From DAHUYF01 sp035553515 (GTDB lineage: Bacteria > Pseudomonadota > Alphaproteobacteria > ATCC43930 > CGMCC-115725): a stretch of 64,000 nt of DNA. The position numbers and the translations under genes were made by a program. Positions 62,702 through 64,000 of this stretch are shown here, piece after piece. Numbering within the stretch: position 1 is the stretch's first letter; each line of letters begins with the position of its first letter. Where the stretch lies: positions 4,234-68,233 of the forward strand of contig DATNDG010000002.1 in the NCBI GenBank assembly GCA_035553515.1. The letters are read 5' to 3'. A model generated the notes under the pieces. It was not told the origin of the DNA. It searched no databases and saw only the letters and a program-made list of their open reading frames with translations.

Positions 62702-63421
62702 CTAGCCCCCCTCGAGCTCTGGGTAGTGCCGGAAGATGCCCTGCTCGTTGAGCGGGATCCGCCGCTCGGAGGCGAGATAGGCCTTGATGCGCGGCCGCTC
62801 GGCGACGCGCGCCGCGAGCGCCGCCACGCGCCGGTGCGTCTTCTCGAGCCGCGCCAGGGCCTTGGGAAAGGCATAGCGCAGCCCCTGAACGATCTGGAAC
62901 AGCGACAGATCGGGATAGCTGAGCCGCGCGCCGATGAGGTGCTTGTCGCCGGCCGGATTGCGCTCGAGCACGCGCTCGAAATAGTCGAGGAATTTAGGCG
63001 CGCGGTTCCTGAGGAAATCGCCGGCGCGGCGCTTCGCCTCGGACCGCTGATCCTCGTAATAGAGGCCACTGCCGATCGGATGATGGGTATCATGTGCCTC
63101 GACCACGAGGTCGGCGATGGTGAGCTGAAGCTGGTGCGCCCAGAGGCGTCCGGCTTCGCCGGCCGGCGCCAGGCGATGGCGCGCGCCGAGATAGAGCAGG
63201 ATGTTCGCCGTCTGGCCGATGATCAGCGTGCCGGCCTTGAGGAAGGGCGGCGCGAAGGGCGGCCGCTTCACCCGGCCGCTTTCCATCAGCCGGAACATCC
63301 GCTCGCTGCCGCCCTTCTGCCGCGCCACGTCGACATAGTCGGCGCCCGCCTCTTCGAGCGCCAGCCGCACGAACTCGCCGCGCCCCTGGATCTCCGGCCA
63401 GTAATAGAGCTCATAGCGCAT
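62702..63421 (-). CDS. Glutathione S-transferase family protein
   Basis: 239 residues. The N-terminal thioredoxin-like domain reads MRYELYYWPEIQGRGEFVRL and has PPFLKAGTLIIGQTANILLY, with the cis-proline before the glutathione contact. The C-terminal helical domain includes GARLSYPDLSLFQIVQGLRY, the N-capping box. Tyr7/Tyr6 in YELYYWP is the likely catalytic residue. GGGAGG precedes the ATG. The physiological substrate is unknown. Confidence 0.9.
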   Translation of the reverse strand: MRYELYYWPEIQGRGEFVRLALEEAGADYVDVARQKGGSERMFRLMESGRVKRPPFAPPFLKAGTLIIGQTANILLYLGARHRLAPAGEAGRLWAHQLQLTIADLVVEAHDTHHPIGSGLYYEDQRSEAKRRAGDFLRNRAPKFLDYFERVLERNPAGDKHLIGARLSYPDLSLFQIVQGLRYAFPKALARLEKTHRRVAALAARVAERPRIKAYLASERRIPLNEQGIFRHYPELEGG

Positions 63422-63725
63422 CGGCTTTTCCTCCCGTTTCCCGACTTTTGCGTGCGGTGCCCCCGCTCCTGCTCCCGACGCTTTGCGTCAATCCTCTCTC
63501 CCCGTCGGGAGAGGGCCGTTAGCTTAGCGACTTGGTCTTTGTGGGGCTGCCTGGAAGCAGCTCGTCGATAGCCACGACCATGAGGCGAAGACCATCGGTC
63601 TTCCTTGTCCCTGTGCTTCAGGCAAATTTCGAAGTCAGACCAGGGAGCGTGCCCGATACCTGCGGATTGCCCGAGATGGTACTGCGGATGATGCCCGACG
63701 CAGCTTCATCTCGAGGGAGGAGGCA
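63422..63725. other. Intergenic region with short hairpins, no gene seen
   Basis: It holds a 7-bp perfect hairpin CTCTCCC/GGGAGAG (63496-63513), which resembles common GC-rich dispersed intergenic repeats, and an inverted repeat GAAGACC-ATC-GGTCTTC further on near 63584-63600. The only open frames here, on both strands, lack a ribosome site or protein-like composition. The divergent promoters for the GST and the following gene should lie here. Confidence 0.4.
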
Positions 63726-64000
63726 ATGCGAAGGACGCGCCATCCTGTGAGCATCGTTAGATGCCTGCTGAGCATTTGGGCCGCACTCGCCGTGCTTGCC
63801 ATAGCGCTCGGCATCACATGCTTCTGGCTGGTCAATCATCTCCCGGCAGCTCAAGGCGTCGAGTACGCAAACATTTACGTGAACGCCTTCTTGATCGCTG
63901 CGCTGACACCAATCCTGGCCGTGCCGGCGCTCGTGGTCGTGGGCCTGTTTTGGGCTCTTGTCCGTTGGCTTTCGCGTCTGGTGCATCGGGATCATCTTCC
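63726..64000 (+). CDS. Putative membrane protein, N-terminal part (cut by window edge)
   Basis: Translation begins MRRTRHPVSIVRCLLSIWAA and continues LAVLAIALGITCFWLVNHLP with a second hydrophobic segment AFLIAALTPILAVPALVVVG. At least two transmembrane helices are visible in 91 codons. GGGAGGAGG lies five bases before the ATG, which supports the start. No family recognised; the rest lies beyond the window. Confidence 0.65.
   Translation, partial: MRRTRHPVSIVRCLLSIWAALAVLAIALGITCFWLVNHLPAAQGVEYANIYVNAFLIAALTPILAVPALVVVGLFWALVRWLSRLVHRDHL

Noticed and set aside
63618..63995. 125-codon minus-strand frame at the window end
   Set aside because: No ribosome site and no protein-like pattern; the plus strand has a membrane protein start with GGGAGGAGG.

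Overview
The window is GC-rich chromosomal DNA from an alphaproteobacterium, most likely a Rhodospirillales-type relative (inference). Supporting features are the nth/DUF2244, EI24/PfkB-kinase and MmcB neighbourhoods, an AhpC/AhpD pair next to OxyR, bactofilin, a NasC-Flp-NarK nitrate assimilation cluster of the type described in Bradyrhizobium, and a SAM-II riboswitch, a class best known from alphaproteobacteria. I see no phage, transposase, CRISPR array, rRNA or tRNA. The only clear mobile-looking material is a few short inverted-repeat elements and one tandem duplication.

Layout. 1-6.4 kb: trpS (cut by the window edge), murJ, dapB, DUF2244, nth, a FecR/DUF6600 exported protein and a 42-aa lipoprotein. 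6.5-12 kb: assimilatory nitrate reductase (nasC) with its FAD reductase (flp), divergent from a NarK-type transporter; each side has a near-perfect sigma-54 promoter. 12-20.3 kb: lipoprotein, bactofilin, EI24 membrane protein, adenosine/ribokinase-type kinase, typA, two adjacent cyclophilins, an AmpG-like permease and a YgjP-like metallopeptidase. 20.5-24.7 kb: glycerol-3-phosphate ABC importer ugpBAEC. 24.7-29 kb: VOC protein and peroxide defence (oxyR, ahpC, ahpD, dps), then ada. 29-35 kb: cobB, a Sco1-type copper chaperone, a small exported protein, an RpoD-like sigma factor without region 1.1, and DUF72. 34-36.7 kb: an HTH/binding-protein-like regulator divergent from an OFA-family (oxalate/formate type) MFS transporter that is followed by a 42-aa single-helix protein.

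36.7-49 kb: OB-fold protein, nitronate monooxygenase, an ABC importer with a double-length permease and an ATPase with a C-terminal extra domain but no binding protein, a Bcr/CflA efflux pump, a Spy-like protein, a membrane-anchored AraC regulator, a sterol desaturase-family enzyme, a PQQ dehydrogenase and lysS. 49.2-52 kb: a NitT/TauT-type ABC importer preceded by promoter, SAM-II riboswitch and intrinsic terminator; this is the most notable system here, since it predicts a SAM-repressed importer of methionine or a sulfur precursor. 52-54.9 kb: three orphan Flp pilins (two in a 315-bp tandem duplication) around a PAP2 phosphatase and an isoprenylcysteine/phospholipid methyltransferase-like protein. 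55-64 kb: SbmA/BacA-type ABC exporter-like protein, mmcB, hldE, a glycosyltransferase, a degenerate EAL protein, a PPP-family phosphatase, a small Q/S-rich protein, a glutathione S-transferase and the start of a membrane protein.

Functionally the window joins housekeeping genes (translation, peptidoglycan precursor flipping, lysine/DAP synthesis, LPS heptose) to nutrient-acquisition modules: nitrate under sigma-54, glycerol-3-phosphate with a possible Pho box, organic acid through the OFA transporter, and an organosulfur-type importer under SAM-II. All identifications come from reading translated sequence and motifs; no database search was run.
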